64,000 bases of DNA, from NCBI RefSeq assembly GCF_900096995.1, contig NZ_OANT01000003.1, forward strand, positions 1 to 64,000, given 5' to 3'. This DNA comes from Acinetobacter puyangensis. Lineage in GTDB: Bacteria > Pseudomonadota > Gammaproteobacteria > Pseudomonadales > Moraxellaceae. This document shows positions 1 to 9,202 of the stretch, in pieces. The notes beneath the pieces are model-generated. The model ran no database searches. It was not told where the DNA came from and saw only the letters and a program-made list of their open reading frames with translations. Numbering within the stretch: the first letter of the stretch is position 1; each line of letters starts with the position of its first letter. Position numbers and translations under genes: made by a program.

Positions 1-548
1 TAGCTTTTGTCTCGTCCCTGTTCAATCGCCCATGCATAATCCAGTACACCTTTAAAGCAATGCCGACGGTCACTAATACGTTTTCGAAGAATTTGAAGGT
101 CAGCATTAAATCGGTGGATATCAATATCTGCCTCATAGGGATAACTGACATCGACACGTACCAGTAGTAATTTACAATGTCTATCCAATAACGCTTCAAA
201 GTTATCCTTTAGGGTAGTGAAATTACGTCGTCGTTGTCGTTTATGCTTTTTAATAAAAGCTTGATGTTCTTCCAATAGGTCATCACAGAAATTGATAAAA
301 TTAGACTGTGAATGGAACAATGATCTACTTGAGCTTGTTCTACACGTAAGCCTTGATGAACCATAAATCGACATCAAGTCAAAGTAAGCTTGTAACATGG
401 GTGAATACTCAAGATCAGGATCGTAAATATCATTAGCAATCTGTCGATAATCTTCCAATAGGTAATGAACTTCTTTCCAATGATATTTGTCAGAACAAAT
501 ATCCAGCATCAAGTCTTCGATCTGAATGAGTATTTCATTGTGATTCAT
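1..548 (-). CDS. Inovirus Gp2 family protein (YagK/YfjJ C-terminal domain), partial
   Basis: The reading frame is open from the ATG at 546-548 to the left window edge (about 182 codons, no stop), so the C-terminus is missing. A basic tract (KKHKRQRRRNF) is followed by the strand LLLVRVDVSYPYEADIDI, then a helix with FNADLQILRKRI and the end segment VLDYAWAIEQGRDKS. This pattern (hydrophobic VRVD.SY strand, then Y.WA.EQG) is what I know from the inovirus Gp2/YagK-YfjJ family, found in filamentous-phage-like and P4-like integrated elements; the family is thought to be replication-related, and the histidine-containing motif expected next would lie outside the window. AGGAG sits 8 nt before the start but inside a hairpin (557-581). 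Family confidence is good; biochemical role is not established here. Confidence 0.75.
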   Translation of the reverse strand, partial: MNHNEILIQIEDLMLDICSDKYHWKEVHYLLEDYRQIANDIYDPDLEYSPMLQAYFDLMSIYGSSRLTCRTSSSRSLFHSQSNFINFCDDLLEEHQAFIKKHKRQRRRNFTTLKDNFEALLDRHCKLLLVRVDVSYPYEADIDIHRFNADLQILRKRISDRRHCFKGVLDYAWAIEQGRDKS

Positions 549-556
549 GTAAGTAT

Positions 557-581
557 CTCCTATGGTTCTAACCCATAGGAG
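557..581 (-). promoter_or_regulatory. Hairpin covering the Shine-Dalgarno of the Gp2-family gene
   Basis: CTCCTATGG (557-565) and CCATAGGAG (573-581) are perfect 9-bp inverted arms with a 7-nt loop. On the minus strand, the arm at 557-565 reads CCATAGGAG and contains the ribosome-binding site 8 nt before the ATG at 548. If the hairpin forms in the mRNA, ribosome access is reduced until something opens it. The pairing is seen directly; the control role is inferred. Confidence 0.5.
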
Positions 582-1013
582 AGATGACTCTGTAATTAAC
601 TACCCAAAGGTTTGATGAATCAGAAATGAAAATTTTTTAATGCCAATCATGAGATTTTCTAATCTTAGATTTTTAGAAAGAAATAATTTATAGTTGTACA
701 CTCGTATGATTTATAGATTTTTTTTAGTGAACATGGTTTTGAATACATGCTGAGTACATATAGATTTGTAAGTTATGTAATTATTAAGAATATGATTATT
801 ATTAATTAAATTTAAATCCTAGCTGATTAAGCCCATTGAATCATATCAGGCATAATTTATGCTAATGTCCCAAAAACCTTTAAGTACAATACTTTCCGTC
901 TATTTTACAGAACAACCATACTGCTGAAAACACATCAGAACTACCGACAAAAGTTAAGGCTACCTCGTAGCTCTGAATAGTCACCTCAACGATAGGTACT
1001 AGCAATTTACATT
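582..1013. other. Gene-free AT-rich spacer
   Basis: This stretch lies between the 3' end of the 805-residue gene and the Gp2-family gene. I see no RNA gene, no strong terminator and no credible short reading frame. It should hold the promoter of the Gp2-family gene, but no clear -35/-10 pair stands out. Confidence 0.4.
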
Positions 1014-3431
1014 TCACTTGGATTGCTTAGTCTTTTTCTTGACTCTACTTTCGGTTCCTCGGATAAGCCATTTTGGTATGTCCTGATAAATTTTATCGTT
1101 TAATACATCTTTATAGACCACAAAGTTGGAAAGATGATCAATAAATTCTTTTTTACGTTTTTTATTGATGGTTTCAAGGAGTAGCTGATTTTTGTCATAG
1201 GACAAGCTTGAATACCAGACAGGAAGTGACAAGCAAGATGCCTTATATATTAAGCCCTGCTTGATCAAGTTGTACTGCTGTGCCTGCTCGGGACTCAGTG
1301 AGCTAAAAAATTTATGACAGGCACTTTGCCATGCCTTGCTCAGTTCATCTTGTAAGTCTTCATACTTCTGTAAAACGTTTGATTTGAACACAAAGTAAAT
1401 ATTTGCTGAAAAGCTCGTGTAATCCTCCTCAACCATCGAAGTTCCTTCCCAATAACCTAAATATGCGGTGATTTGTGATAATGGCATGCGTCTCTTGCCA
1501 GCATGTAGCATCGTGTACAAGGCTTTTGACAAGGCTTGCTGCGGTAAAGTATGCTCTTTGTTTTCCGCTAAATTATGTTCCTCGACTACCAATCCTTTGT
1601 GCTGTTTTACACCGACACAGCTAAACTGATAATGAACTACAATTACATCTGACTTCATAGCAGACTTCAAATAGCGTCTCACTGCTTCAAGTCGATGCTT
1701 GTGGCGTGGTATATCAATCAGCTTTATGGCAACTGATGATTGAGCGTCTTTCTGTAGAGAAGGTGGGTCGAGTAATGGTTTTGTTTTAATGGCTTTTTTT
1801 TCAAAAAGCTCATCGTGATAAATAAAATCTGCAATCAGTCGCTCAAGTTTATTGCGCCCCTTGTTATGACTTATATCAAGACCAAGAATAGCTTCAAGCT
1901 CTGCTTTTTTCTCTACGGCATTCATTTTTTGTTGATAGATCATTAAGAAATAGTGCAGCAATTTTGACCTATTGCTGGTAATCAACTTGTGAGCAAGCTC
2001 ATCTATTAATTGTTGTCTTGTCAGCAGTTGAATAAATTGAAGCAAAGGACGGGTTGCGAGTTCTTCAATATGATGAATCTGATACTCCATCAGTTGCTGC
2101 CTGATAGAAGGTGAACTTTCAAAAGCAATATGGGCTGCTTCTTTGAGGGTCAGCATGAAATTTTCAATATCAACAACCAGCTCCATCAAAGTGTGTATTT
2201 TTTTTGTGCTTAAAAATTCCTTATAAACGACAGTTACATGTTCAAGGTAGTTTGCTGCATAGCTAGATAAATGTGTAGTTGACCAAACTAGTTTTATCCG
2301 AGGCAATTTTTTTAATAAGTAAGGGTAGTAAATTTCCTGTGGTTCATTAAGCTTTAGATAGCTCAAGTCATGCTTCTTCCTTGATGAGTGGGCATACTCC
2401 TGACCAATATGTTCAAAGAAGTGAATACCAATTTTTTGATAGCTTTCCCAATAAAATAAAAAACCAAAAATCCACTTCCACACCAATTGATCATTACGAA
2501 TAGAAAAGTCACTCAGGAAAAAATCCCCTTGATGAGCAATTGTTTCATGGGTACGCAATACCATATTAAAATTAGTGATATGAACTTCCAGATCGGGACT
2601 GCATCGACGATAAACCCTGAGTAATTCTTGTTTTAAAGTCTGGATTAGGCTTACTTCTGAAAATGAGTGATTAATATCCTGAATTAACAGGATGGCAAAA
2701 TATTCTAGATTATTATCGACACCAATGATGGGTTTGGATACGACTCTTAAGATTCCGAGATTAAGTTGACATATATCGAGGAATTCCTCAAAAGATGAGA
2801 AGAAACTATTAAGTTCTATACTCCGTTTTAAATGATGAACAAGTTGGATCCTTAAACCTAGCACATACAGCATTCCTGCTTTTGATATGAGTGCATTGAT
2901 ATCAGTCTCAACATCTTCCTTAAATTTATCGAGCTGTTGTGCACATGAAGTAGGCTTTGTTGCCTCTGTTTTGTCTTCTTCCAAAGAGCGGATAGGATAG
3001 CGTTTTAGATAATGCCAGTATTTCTCAATGGTCTGTTCTGGCGTTCCAAAATAGATATTAATGATATCGTTGAAGTGTTCAGCTTCTATTTGACCTCTAA
3101 CTGTATCGATAAATCCGAGAAAATGAATAATCTCGGTATGCTGCAATATATACATGCTGCCTTTAAAGCTATTCACCGCAGCAAACGTCACATGATTCAG
3201 TGCCTCCATTAGGTTTTTAACATGAGAAGACTTTAGCTTTCTCTCCATGTTCTGATCCCAGCGTCGTGACTGAATATCTTGATTAAAAAAATCCACGACA
3301 GGTTTAACCCATCTCAATGCTTCAAGAACTTCGGGATAGCTATTACCACTACCTTGATTCGGTTTTATGTGAAGTTGTTTTAACAATAAGAAGAATTCAG
3401 TTTGGATTAGTTTCATATCATTATTTGACAT
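1014..3431 (-). CDS. Unrecognised 805-residue protein of an integrated element
   Basis: I do not recognise this family. The protein is long, mostly helical in appearance, without signal peptide, transmembrane segments or Walker motifs, and ends in a basic tail (ESRVKKKTKQSK). The start is supported by AGGGGAAA about 9 nt upstream. The C-terminal third shows a faint parallel with the neighbouring Gp2-family protein: a hydrophobic strand (SDVIVVHYQFSC), then a helical segment, then LGYWEGTSM followed by a second strand (SANIYFVF). That resembles the VRVD.SY / Y.WA.EQG order, but the histidines of an HUH-like active site are not evident. It could therefore be a degenerate partner of the Gp2-family protein; this is speculative. 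It lies inside the element ending near 4.0 kb. Confidence 0.6.
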   Translation of the reverse strand: MSNNDMKLIQTEFFLLLKQLHIKPNQGSGNSYPEVLEALRWVKPVVDFFNQDIQSRRWDQNMERKLKSSHVKNLMEALNHVTFAAVNSFKGSMYILQHTEIIHFLGFIDTVRGQIEAEHFNDIINIYFGTPEQTIEKYWHYLKRYPIRSLEEDKTEATKPTSCAQQLDKFKEDVETDINALISKAGMLYVLGLRIQLVHHLKRSIELNSFFSSFEEFLDICQLNLGILRVVSKPIIGVDNNLEYFAILLIQDINHSFSEVSLIQTLKQELLRVYRRCSPDLEVHITNFNMVLRTHETIAHQGDFFLSDFSIRNDQLVWKWIFGFLFYWESYQKIGIHFFEHIGQEYAHSSRKKHDLSYLKLNEPQEIYYPYLLKKLPRIKLVWSTTHLSSYAANYLEHVTVVYKEFLSTKKIHTLMELVVDIENFMLTLKEAAHIAFESSPSIRQQLMEYQIHHIEELATRPLLQFIQLLTRQQLIDELAHKLITSNRSKLLHYFLMIYQQKMNAVEKKAELEAILGLDISHNKGRNKLERLIADFIYHDELFEKKAIKTKPLLDPPSLQKDAQSSVAIKLIDIPRHKHRLEAVRRYLKSAMKSDVIVVHYQFSCVGVKQHKGLVVEEHNLAENKEHTLPQQALSKALYTMLHAGKRRMPLSQITAYLGYWEGTSMVEEDYTSFSANIYFVFKSNVLQKYEDLQDELSKAWQSACHKFFSSLSPEQAQQYNLIKQGLIYKASCLSLPVWYSSLSYDKNQLLLETINKKRKKEFIDHLSNFVVYKDVLNDKIYQDIPKWLIRGTESRVKKKTKQSK

Positions 3432-4002
3432 TATTATTTCCCCTGGATATTTAAGATCTATTTTTTGTAGAAAAAACGGCTGTTTCCCATGCTCCGTATG
3501 AAAATTTTCTAAAATAACTTACATATTTATCATATCAAAAATTGGTTGATATTTTAATAATAATAAACATCTAAATTTAACTAAATATTTATAGATCTAT
3601 AAACAATATTTTTAATTATTTAATTTAGGTTTAAGCTATAAAAAATAGGTAAGTGGTGATGGATTGATGAGATGGATTTTAGCCGATTCAAGCAGAGAGT
3701 ATTTATAGCTTGTCGTGAAAAGGTGGGGGACAGGAGCAAATACTACGGCTTTAAACATGACGTGTTTAATTTGTGACGAGATATTTAGCGTAGTGTGAAA
3801 CCTTATGTATAATTAGATTTAGCGGAAGTTTTGTGTTTTATCTAATGCTTTTAATTGATCTGAAATTTTTACTTCATTGGATTTAGTATAGCGTTTAACT
3901 TGGTATCACTATCCAGTTGGGGGTATAAATGGGGGTAAAATTGGAAATATTAATTTATAATATTGTTTATTTTTAATGTCTTAGTTTAAAAATATGATTC
4001 CC

Positions 4003-4019
4003 TCTCTCGCCAAGATTCA
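4003..4019 (+). other. Candidate attachment-site core (tRNA 3'-end-like)
   Basis: The sequence GATTCCCTCTCTCGCCA reads like the 3' half of a T-arm plus acceptor strand ending in CCA. G before CCA would suit a tRNA-Ser. The 5' part of a tRNA is absent, so this fits the tRNA-distal att copy left by a tyrosine-recombinase element. The intact tRNA would be to the left of the window; no second copy is visible inside it. Confidence 0.4.
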
Positions 4020-4043
4020 TTCCAAAGATGTCCAGTGGAATAC

Positions 4044-4079
4044 AAAAAGGCTTAAACTGTAAAGGTTTAAGCCTTTTTT
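4044..4079. terminator. Bidirectional intrinsic terminator
   Basis: The arms AAAAAGGCTTAAAC (4044-4057) and GTTTAAGCCTTTTT (4065-4078) are perfectly complementary with a 7-nt loop and flanking A/T runs, so the hairpin can end transcripts in either direction. It lies just inside the candidate attachment junction. Confidence 0.65.
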
Positions 4080-4254
4080 GTTGTCTGGTGTAATCCGATG
4101 GTATCCATTGTAATCCCCCATCACTTGGGGGAACATATTGATAGACCCATTTATCCCCCCCAAATCTTCTATAGGATATGTAGTTGCTCACATTTGCCAC
4201 AAGGCAACAAGATTTAGAATCCAGAGAGATTTTTTCTCCAGATTGATAAACGAG

Positions 4255-6450
4255 TTAGAATTGAAAACTTGTTGAAATCATAAATGTTCTAGGATCACCC
4301 AATATCGAATCATTCGCCCAATAATGTTTATTTAGAACATTATTTAAATTCATTCTGAGGGTTATGGGTATATTCTGTAAATTCATGCTGTAACGGGCAC
4401 CTACATTAAAAATCGTATATGCAGGTAATACATCCGTATTTTCATCATTTGCATAACTTTTTCCAGTATAAATTGCACCAGCACTTAAACTTAGATTTTC
4501 AAATTGAGGAACAGTATATTCCGCATATAGTTTATACATTTGTTTTGCAACCATTGCAGGCAAGTTTCCTTCTAACTCAGGACGCTGCTTTTGCTCTTTA
4601 ATTTTTGGCTGCAAATAGGTAAAACCACCCACAATATTTATATTATCAGTGAGTTTACCTATGGATGTAAACTCGAATCCTTTATGTATCTGGCGGCCAT
4701 CTTGCACATATTCGGCGAAATTGTCATCGATATTTTGACTGTATTGCAATCCTTTATTGATCTGAAAAATTGCCGTATTTAGCGATAATCTATCATTGAA
4801 TGTGTATTTTGCACCTAATTCAATTTGCTTACTTTTTAAGGGATCAAATTGTTGACCTGCATTAATGACTGTGCGAGCCCCTACATTATCAGGTGCTGTT
4901 CCACCACTTTCTAACGATTCAATATACGTGGCGTAGGTTGTTAGTGTATCGACAGGCTTGTATAGGATAGAAATATTGGGCGTAAATGCGGATTGTTTCA
5001 CATTCGTCAACTTGTTTTCAATTGTGACATAAGCCGCACCTAATAATGCCGACCATTTGTCATTGAATTGAATATCATCACCTAACAACCAGCTTTCTGT
5101 TTGACTATGTGAACGTTTTAATAAGGGGCCTCTATCTAGAATTTGTCCATTTCCTTGTGGAAAATAGCTTGGGTAATTTAGACTTAGATTCTCATATACC
5201 GTATCTTTTGCATCGTTTGCAAAACGTTTTTGAATCGTATCGGTTGCTTGATAACCAAAAGTCATTTTATGGATAATGGAAGCAGTATCAAACTGATAAT
5301 CCAGATAGATGGAACCGCGTTTATCCAATTGTTGACTTGTTCGTCTATTTATACCTTTGGCGTAGATTCGCGGTATAGTTTGCGAATATGTCCCATCTGT
5401 ATTTACTACATTCGTGAGCGGTTGAGTGATGCGATCACTTGTACTGTCTAGATAATTCATGCGTAGGGTTAAATTATTCGTCGCAAGCCATTTGAGGTGT
5501 GCACCATAACGCTGTGACTCGTAGTTACTATTACTCCATGGTTGCCCCCAAGAAATCGTATTATCCAGATTTTTTGCGGAAAAACGCTTTATATTATTTT
5601 TGGCAAAATCCCAATCTGCTGTTTTTCCATCCAGATCATATTCCCGATACATTGCGTCAAGCTGCAATACAAAATTATCACTGGGTTGCCAATCCAGAGC
5701 CAAGCTCACAAAATCTTTTTTGATATTCTGATGTTTAATTGCAGTTTCACCTCCCTGTTTGACGGCATTAACACGATATCCGAGTGTTCCCGCATGATCG
5801 AATTTTCCGCCAAAATCACCACCAATATACCAATTACGACCACCTGCATTACCTATGGTGACTTTATTTAGTCGATCATCCGTTGAGCGTTTACTGACAT
5901 AATTAATCATTCCACCCACATTACCGGGACCATATAAAAATCCTGATAATCCATTAAATACTTCAATTTTTTCGGCATCTTCACTACTGGTTCCATGCCC
6001 ATACTGATCGCCGGCTAAGCCATCACGATAAATTGTATAAACATGAAAGCCACGTAAAAAAGTGGAAGGCTGGTCATTTTCATATTGTGAACGATTAAGC
6101 TGCATGGTGGGGTTAATTCGATAAACCTCATCTGTACTGACCACAGATTGTAAATTTTCAATTAAATCCTCAGAATAGACCTGAATGGAATAGGGTAAAT
6201 CTTGTAATAGTCGACCTTGCCAAGGCCCAGCTTGTGATACTTGTTCAGCACGATATCCATTCTCTGTTGTACCATCAGATTGTTCGGCCGTTACCGTGAT
6301 ACTGGGCAGAACAGTCATGTTTTGTTCAGCCAAAGCACATGTTGAAATACTGAATGCAGTTCCTATCCTGAACAGCAAAACAGATTGATCGGTTACCCAG
6401 TTTAGCTTTGGGAGGCGCTTACATGATCTTAAAAAATAATCAGTTTTCAT
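4255..6450 (-). CDS. TonB-dependent siderophore receptor
   Basis: Outer-membrane receptor that imports a ferric siderophore using TonB energy. The N-terminal signal region ends near CALAEQ, followed by the TonB-box-like stretch TVLPSITVTAEQ, a plug domain (DLPYSIQVYSEDL, FLRGFHVYTIYRDG, IEVFNGLSGFLYGPG, GGMINYVSKR) and a 22-strand-type barrel ending in GDPRTFMISTSFQF with the usual terminal aromatic residue. The frame extends to 6594, but I choose the ATG at 6450: it has a GGAA ribosome site, gives a normal signal peptide, and leaves two Fur-box-like sequences upstream instead of inside the gene. The protein is 731 residues with this start, normal for the family. The ligand cannot be read from sequence. 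Confidence 0.9.
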   Translation of the reverse strand: MKTDYFLRSCKRLPKLNWVTDQSVLLFRIGTAFSISTCALAEQNMTVLPSITVTAEQSDGTTENGYRAEQVSQAGPWQGRLLQDLPYSIQVYSEDLIENLQSVVSTDEVYRINPTMQLNRSQYENDQPSTFLRGFHVYTIYRDGLAGDQYGHGTSSEDAEKIEVFNGLSGFLYGPGNVGGMINYVSKRSTDDRLNKVTIGNAGGRNWYIGGDFGGKFDHAGTLGYRVNAVKQGGETAIKHQNIKKDFVSLALDWQPSDNFVLQLDAMYREYDLDGKTADWDFAKNNIKRFSAKNLDNTISWGQPWSNSNYESQRYGAHLKWLATNNLTLRMNYLDSTSDRITQPLTNVVNTDGTYSQTIPRIYAKGINRRTSQQLDKRGSIYLDYQFDTASIIHKMTFGYQATDTIQKRFANDAKDTVYENLSLNYPSYFPQGNGQILDRGPLLKRSHSQTESWLLGDDIQFNDKWSALLGAAYVTIENKLTNVKQSAFTPNISILYKPVDTLTTYATYIESLESGGTAPDNVGARTVINAGQQFDPLKSKQIELGAKYTFNDRLSLNTAIFQINKGLQYSQNIDDNFAEYVQDGRQIHKGFEFTSIGKLTDNINIVGGFTYLQPKIKEQKQRPELEGNLPAMVAKQMYKLYAEYTVPQFENLSLSAGAIYTGKSYANDENTDVLPAYTIFNVGARYSMNLQNIPITLRMNLNNVLNKHYWANDSILGDPRTFMISTSFQF

Positions 6451-6491
6451 TAACAATTTCCAAAAAGTTAATACATTTTTAATTTCATGAG

Positions 6492-6529
6492 AATAATAAC
6501 TTGTATCATTTTGATAATTGTTATTATAT
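6492..6529 (-). promoter_or_regulatory. Fur-box-like operator of the siderophore receptor
   Basis: AATAATAACTTGTATCATT (6492-6510) and TTGATAATTGTTATTATAT (6511-6529) each resemble the 19-bp Fur consensus GATAATGATAATCATTATC (about 11 of 19 matches by hand). They lie 40-80 nt before the chosen start, as expected for iron-repressed receptor genes. Confidence 0.5.
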
Positions 6530-6877
6530 GTATTTTTTAATTTGTCATCTGCAAGAAAACTAGAGTAAAAATCACAACACTTTTTACTGATCACATTATT
6601 TGTGATGAATGGACATTTTTGTATGAAGGGGAGATTTAAAATTTATTTAAATCACAGGAGAGGGCGAATTTGGGCAGAATTTTTTGAATTTAACTTATCC
6701 ATGAGCGATGTTATTATTTGATTTTAAAAATTAAAATTTCGATTAGAGCTACATATCAATACTTATTTGCTTGAAATAGTGTATAAGACTTAGTCTGTTT
6801 AGTAGCTCAGCTAGAGACTAAAAAGGTTATAGCTGGAATATCTAGACGTATAAAATTTCAAATGATTAAAAATTAAC

Positions 6878-6905
6878 TTGACCTTTGTCACAATTGAGAT
6901 AAAAT
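6878..6905 (+). promoter_or_regulatory. Sigma-70 promoter of tRNA-Thr
   Basis: TTGACC (6878-6883) and TAAAAT (6900-6905) are separated by 16 nt and lie just upstream of the tRNA. Apart from this and the Fur-like boxes, the spacer 6530-6877 shows nothing I can name. Confidence 0.55.
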
Positions 6906-6921
6906 CACGCCACTTTTAAAC

Positions 6922-6997
<76 letters not shown>

Positions 6998-7017
6998 TTT
7001 TATTCCTTCTAAAAATA

Positions 7018-7311
7018 CTAAGATTCTAGGCGTATCCACGTCGCAGCAAATTCTTGTTGTGCCATACGATTAAGATGGCTTAGAACTACATTTTCCGTCT
7101 CTATTAACTGTTCATGATTTTCGCTTTCAACTTTTGCAGCTAAATGATCTGGATAAGCAGTTAAAAATACATTGATTTCTTTGGAAAATGGAATTTTAAA
7201 TGTGTCGTTATACTGTTCAATCGCCATTTTATGCCGCCAATGATTGGTAAGCTTTTTAATGATTTTTTCGGCATTGACTGTATCTATACGCAATTCACTG
7301 ATTTTATTCAT
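7018..7311 (-). CDS. DUF2218 domain-containing protein
   Basis: A small soluble protein of about 97 residues filling the usual DUF2218 length. Typical features are the paired basic helix KKLTNHWRHK, the segment TFKIPFSKEINVFLTAYPDHL and the C-terminal helix VVLSHLNRMAQQEF. Function of the family is unknown to me. An in-frame ATG three codons earlier (7320) is possible; I prefer 7311 because GGAT lies at a better distance. It stands alone between tRNA-Thr and the terminator after hisH. Confidence 0.7.
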   Translation of the reverse strand: MNKISELRIDTVNAEKIIKKLTNHWRHKMAIEQYNDTFKIPFSKEINVFLTAYPDHLAAKVESENHEQLIETENVVLSHLNRMAQQEFAATWIRLES

Positions 7312-7385
7312 CTTTATCATCCAGATCTATTTTGTGGATCAGTTATAACAAAATTCTGCATCGTGATACATAATCCAAATGTAAT

Positions 7386-7407
7386 CAAAAAAGCCGCTTA
7401 AGCGGCT
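7386..7407 (-). terminator. Terminator after hisH
   Basis: AGCCGCTT (7392-7399) and AAGCGGCT (7400-7407) form a perfect palindrome followed on the minus strand by a run of six T. It begins 4 nt after the hisH stop. Confidence 0.75.
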
Positions 7408-7411
7408 CAAA

Positions 7412-8029
7412 TCAAACCTGCCATTCCACAAAGTTTTTGAGTAACTGTAAGCCGGCAGTATGGCTTTTTTCCGGATGGAATTGCGTTGCAAACAAATTTT
7501 CCTGATGCAATGCAGTACAGAAGTTCAAACCATAGTCACAGGTTGCTGCAACAAGGTTCTGATCTTCTGGTTCGACATAATAACTATGCACAAAATAAAA
7601 ACGGCTGTCCTGTGCAATATCTTTCCACATTGGATGTGTTGGATCAGTTTGATGCACCTGATTCCAACCCATATGTGGTACTTTTAATGGGGCAATCTCC
7701 GGAAAGTGTTTGACCTGTCCTTTAAAGATCCCCAAGGCATCGGCCCCGCCATTTTCTTCCGAATGTTGCATCAATGCCTGCATCCCAACGCAAATTGCCA
7801 GAACCGGTTTATTGAATACTGCCTGACGGACGACTTCGTCAATTCCTGCTTCTCGCATGCCTTGTATACAGTCACGCATTGCGCCTACACCCGGAAAAAC
7901 GATTTTATCGGCTTGTGCAACAAGTTTTGGGTCATTGGTGACATCAACTGTTGCACCGACATATTCCAGCGCTTTTGCCGCAGAATGCAGATTACCCATC
8001 CCATAATCTAATAACGCAATACGGGTCAT
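7412..8029 (-). CDS. hisH: Imidazole glycerol phosphate synthase subunit HisH
   Basis: Glutamine amidotransferase subunit that makes ammonia for HisF in histidine biosynthesis (PRFAR to imidazole glycerol phosphate and AICAR). The class-I amidotransferase triad is visible: the nucleophile Cys in [13 protein letters not shown], and His-x-Glu in [17 protein letters not shown]. The start [16 protein letters not shown] is typical. At 205 residues it is full length. Its ATG overlaps the hisB stop by one base (TAATG), so the two are translationally coupled. hisF and hisA are not downstream here; a terminator follows. Confidence 0.95.
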   Translation of the reverse strand: MTRIALLDYGMGNLHSAAKALEYVGATVDVTNDPKLVAQADKIVFPGVGAMRDCIQGMREAGIDEVVRQAVFNKPVLAICVGMQALMQHSEENGGADALGIFKGQVKHFPEIAPLKVPHMGWNQVHQTDPTHPMWKDIAQDSRFYFVHSYYVEPEDQNLVAATCDYGLNFCTALHQENLFATQFHPEKSHTAGLQLLKNFVEWQV

Positions 8030-8622
8030 TACAGGCTTCCTTTGGTTGATGCAATTGTTCCAGCAGCACGTGGATCATGTTCACAGGCCATACGCAAGGC
8101 GCGGGCAAAGGCTTTAAAAACACTTTCAATCTGATGGTGGCTATTTTTTCCTTTAAGATTATCAATGTGTAGCGTCATTAAGGCATGATTGACAAAACCC
8201 TGAAAAAACTCGGAAAACAAATCGACATCAAATGTACCTACACGGGCACGGGTAAAGGGAATATCCATAAATAAACCTGGTCGACCAGAAATATCCACGA
8301 CAACTCGAGATAGGGACTCGTCAAGTGGTGCATAAAAATGACCATAACGACGAATACCTTTTTTATCACCCAATGCCTGAGCAAAAGCCTGCCCTAAAGT
8401 AATACCACAATCTTCTACAGTGTGGTGATCATCAATCTGTAAGTCGCCATCGCAACAAATATCGATATCAAATAGCCCATGACGCTTGATTTGATCGATC
8501 ATATGGTCTAAAAATGGAACTCCGGTGTTGAGTGTGCCTTGACCTGTACCATCTAAGTTAACACGAACTTGTATTTTGGTTTCGTTGGTATTTCTTACCA
8601 CTTCGCTGATACGTTGCGTCAT
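8029..8622 (-). CDS. hisB: Imidazoleglycerol-phosphate dehydratase HisB
   Basis: Catalyses dehydration of imidazole glycerol phosphate in histidine biosynthesis. It is the monofunctional form of about 197 residues, without the HAD phosphatase domain of enterobacterial HisB. Metal-binding repeats are clear: [31 protein letters not shown], and [17 protein letters not shown]. The frame is open to 8691, but the ATG at 8622 has an AAGGA ribosome site 10 nt upstream and gives the family's usual N-terminus ([15 protein letters not shown]). It is the first gene of the hisB-hisH pair and is divergent from the PanZ-like gene. Confidence 0.95.
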   Translation of the reverse strand: MTQRISEVVRNTNETKIQVRVNLDGTGQGTLNTGVPFLDHMIDQIKRHGLFDIDICCDGDLQIDDHHTVEDCGITLGQAFAQALGDKKGIRRYGHFYAPLDESLSRVVVDISGRPGLFMDIPFTRARVGTFDVDLFSEFFQGFVNHALMTLHIDNLKGKNSHHQIESVFKAFARALRMACEHDPRAAGTIASTKGSL

Positions 8623-8733
8623 AGACACATTCCTTAAAACTTTGAACAAGAAAATCTTTGGGTAGTGCAGCATTCTGCCTATTTCTGTCATAGTTTACCG
8701 CATCTCATTTAATATATACAGGAGCTTGTGTCG

Positions 8734-9111
8734 ATGCCAATCCAAGTTGAAGCAGTAACAGATCTTAAGGATGCTATCGTACGCAACCAAATTGAACGGC
8801 TTTACGAAACCAGCCCGGAATTTGGCGATGGTCAGGAAGCAATTACACAATTAGATGAGGCTTTAGATCAGGATACCGTGCTTTATACGGCTGTTTTTAA
8901 TGACAAGATTATTGGCGCAATCTGGAGTGAAGGAAAGGGGAATACTCGTTTGCTGGAATATGTGGTGATTCATCCTGCAAATCGTGGACGTGGTGTAGCA
9001 GATCGATTGATCAGTGAAACCTGTCGTATTGAAGAAGCAAAAGGTGTGACCAAATTTGAACCCGGATGTGGGGCAATCCACCGCTGTCTGGCTCATTTGG
9101 GTAAACTATAA
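8734..9111 (+). CDS. PanZ/PanM-like acetyl-CoA sensor (GNAT fold)
   Basis: A 125-residue GNAT-fold protein. The acetyl-CoA-binding segment VIHPANRGRGVADRLI and strand TRLLEYVV are clear, and the overall length and the C-terminal pattern EEAKGVTKFEPGCGAIHRCL resemble PanZ (PanM), which binds acetyl-CoA and promotes or tunes aspartate decarboxylase PanD in coenzyme A synthesis. A GTG at 8728 is in frame, but AGGAG is too close to it; the ATG at 8734 has the right spacing. A plain GNAT acetyltransferase is the alternative. Confidence 0.7.
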   Translation: MPIQVEAVTDLKDAIVRNQIERLYETSPEFGDGQEAITQLDEALDQDTVLYTAVFNDKIIGAIWSEGKGNTRLLEYVVIHPANRGRGVADRLISETCRIEEAKGVTKFEPGCGAIHRCLAHLGKL

Positions 9112-9162
9112 ATTCTATCTGATTTAAAAGTGCGCAGTTAATTAAATTTGTAAGATTTATAC

Positions 9163-9191
9163 TTGACCTTTGCACGATAAATCTGTTTAAT
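9163..9191 (+). promoter_or_regulatory. Promoter of the first tRNA-Phe gene
   Basis: TTGACC (9163-9168) and TTTAAT (9186-9191) are spaced by 17 nt and end 11 nt before the tRNA. The -35 matches that of the tRNA-Thr promoter. Confidence 0.55.
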
Positions 9192-9202
9192 ACGCACACA
9201 TC

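Larger units (their letters stand above)
3432..4254. other. Right-end junction region of an integrated element
   Basis: No credible gene is seen in 823 nt. It holds the promoter side of the 805-residue gene (very AT-rich, 3440-3640), the repeats TTGGGGGTATAAATGGGGG near 3917-3936, the tRNA-end-like sequence GATTCCCTCTCTCGCCA at about 4003-4019, a bidirectional terminator hairpin (4044-4079), and further G-rich/C-rich tracts at about 4117-4165. Such GGGGGTA repeats and tRNA 3'-end copies are known from integrase-proximal ends of P4-type elements. A 75-codon minus-strand frame across 3973-4200 runs through these motifs and is judged non-coding. Confidence 0.45.

Noticed and set aside
3973..4200. 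A 75-codon minus-strand reading frame
   Set aside because: It runs through the attachment-like motifs and a terminator hairpin, so its sequence is explained by those signals.
5542..5871. A 109-codon plus-strand frame inside the siderophore receptor
   Set aside because: Antisense shadow of a well-supported gene.
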